Notes under the pieces: model-generated
The model's input: the letters and a program-made list of their open reading frames with translations, nothing else
Database searches by the model: none
What the model was told of the DNA's origin: nothing
Shown: in pieces, positions 63,700 through 64,000 of the stretch
Layout: each line of letters opens with the position of its first letter
Numbering within the stretch: the first letter of the stretch is position 1
Assembly: GCA_965249205.1 (NCBI GenBank)
Contig: CBDFLL010000005.1
Span: 1,364,001 to 1,428,000, forward strand
Reading direction: 5' to 3'
Length of the DNA: 64,000 bases
Source of the DNA: JAQBVV01 sp965249205
GTDB taxonomy: Bacteria; Acidobacteriota; Vicinamibacteria; Vicinamibacterales; UBA2999
Position numbers and translations under genes: made by a program

Positions 63700-63705
63700 A
63701 TTATA
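63700..63705 (-). promoter_or_regulatory. -10 box (TATAAT) of the PduO-hpnCDE operon
   Basis: On the minus strand TATAAT ends 6 nt before GTG63693. Fourth example of this spacing at an operon head in the window. Confidence 0.5.
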
Positions 63706-63769
63706 GGTGCGGACGTCCGCCGCACGCGGCACCCGTCCGCCGGCGTCGCTGCCGCCTCGAAGGCACGTG

Positions 63770-64000
63770 TTAACGCGCGCGAATCAATCTGAATTCAGCG
63801 CGCCCTTCAGCGTTGCCGTTCACAAGAACCTCGATCGCGTGCAGGCCAGGGTAATACGCGCGGGTCGAGATCTTGCGGAACGAGTAGCGACACGACAATC
63901 TGATCACCTGGCGCGGAGCAACCTTGACGACCTTGAACTTGAAGACCTTGGGCCGACTTGCGCCAGACGCTTTGACGAAGTGAATGGCGTAGTCCACGAC
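63770..64000 (-). CDS. DNA alkylation repair protein, C-terminal fragment (runs off window)
   Basis: About 75 visible residues: DYAIHFVKASGASRPKVFKF, then VIRLSCRYSFRKISTR, YYPGLHAIEVLVNG and AEFRLIRAR. This beta-rich C-terminal extension follows the HEAT repeats of AlkD-like DNA alkylation repair proteins. The main domain is outside the window. Confidence 0.7.
   Translation of the reverse strand, partial: VVDYAIHFVKASGASRPKVFKFKVVKVAPRQVIRLSCRYSFRKISTRAYYPGLHAIEVLVNGNAEGRAEFRLIRAR

Overview
The window is GC-rich, densely coded and looks like an Acidobacteriota chromosome, most likely a Vicinamibacteria-type lineage. This is an inference from gene content: Oar-like TonB receptors with a carboxypeptidase-regulatory N-terminus, DUF6351 and other secreted proteins typical of that group, many SDR and acyl-CoA genes, and hpnCDE. 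No rRNA or tRNA is visible. Several core genes (thyX, def, the PduO-type gene) have a TATAAT box 6-8 nt before the start codon and no Shine-Dalgarno, which suggests leaderless mRNAs.

Layout. 1-279: 5' part of thyX (minus). 346-9096: a c-di-GMP/two-component signalling block (YfiR-like protein, outer-membrane barrel, receptor remnant, REC-GGDEF-EAL protein, hybrid histidine kinase split by an IS). It lies between two ~165-bp direct repeats that each carry an SDR 3' end and a thyX 5' end. 9.2-15.0 kb: SDR, def, Nudix, DinB-like, a sigma factor with a small membrane protein, an ECF sigma factor with a Cys-rich tail followed by a 26-residue Cys-rich peptide, and an MtfA-like peptidase. 15.1-22.4 kb: acyl-CoA genes (thiolase, CoA ligase, 3-hydroxyacyl-CoA dehydrogenase-type SDR, two MaoC hydratases, one split by an ISNCY element) and a haloalkane dehalogenase. 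22.4-22.9 kb: an OsmC-family gene with an in-frame TGA exactly at the catalytic cysteine and a bacterial-SECIS-like hairpin beyond it, a strong selenoprotein candidate. 23.4-29.7 kb: two tandem TonB receptors, the first frameshifted. 31-38.3 kb: CaiB transferase, DUF6351 protein, and a four-gene operon matching the 4-hydroxyacid (levulinate, lvaABCD-like) module. 38.5-42.2 kb: a second hybrid kinase split by the same IS5-like element, with two paralogous accessory proteins. 42.4-50.7 kb: esterase, metallo-beta-lactamase-fold and amidase genes, a mosaic repeat tract, a methyltransferase pseudogene, an LVIVD-repeat lipoprotein pseudogene and a cysteine synthase. 50.8-57.5 kb: methyltransferase, third IS copy, MetX-like hydrolase, and a VWA protein / putative zinc protease pair. 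57.6-63.7 kb: operon PduO-hpnC-hpnD-hpnE-thiI-aldolase. The right edge holds a DNA-alkylation-repair protein fragment.

Mobile DNA is the main theme. Three near-identical 1295-bp IS5-like elements and at least four families of small non-coding inverted-repeat elements all sit at CTAG (YTAR) sites. Four of these CTAG sites contain the TAG stop codon of a gene, so the insertion leaves the protein unchanged. Two IS copies instead split hybrid histidine kinases, and removing the IS plus one CTAG restores both reading frames. Several other genes carry single-base frameshifts, which may be real decay or consensus error.
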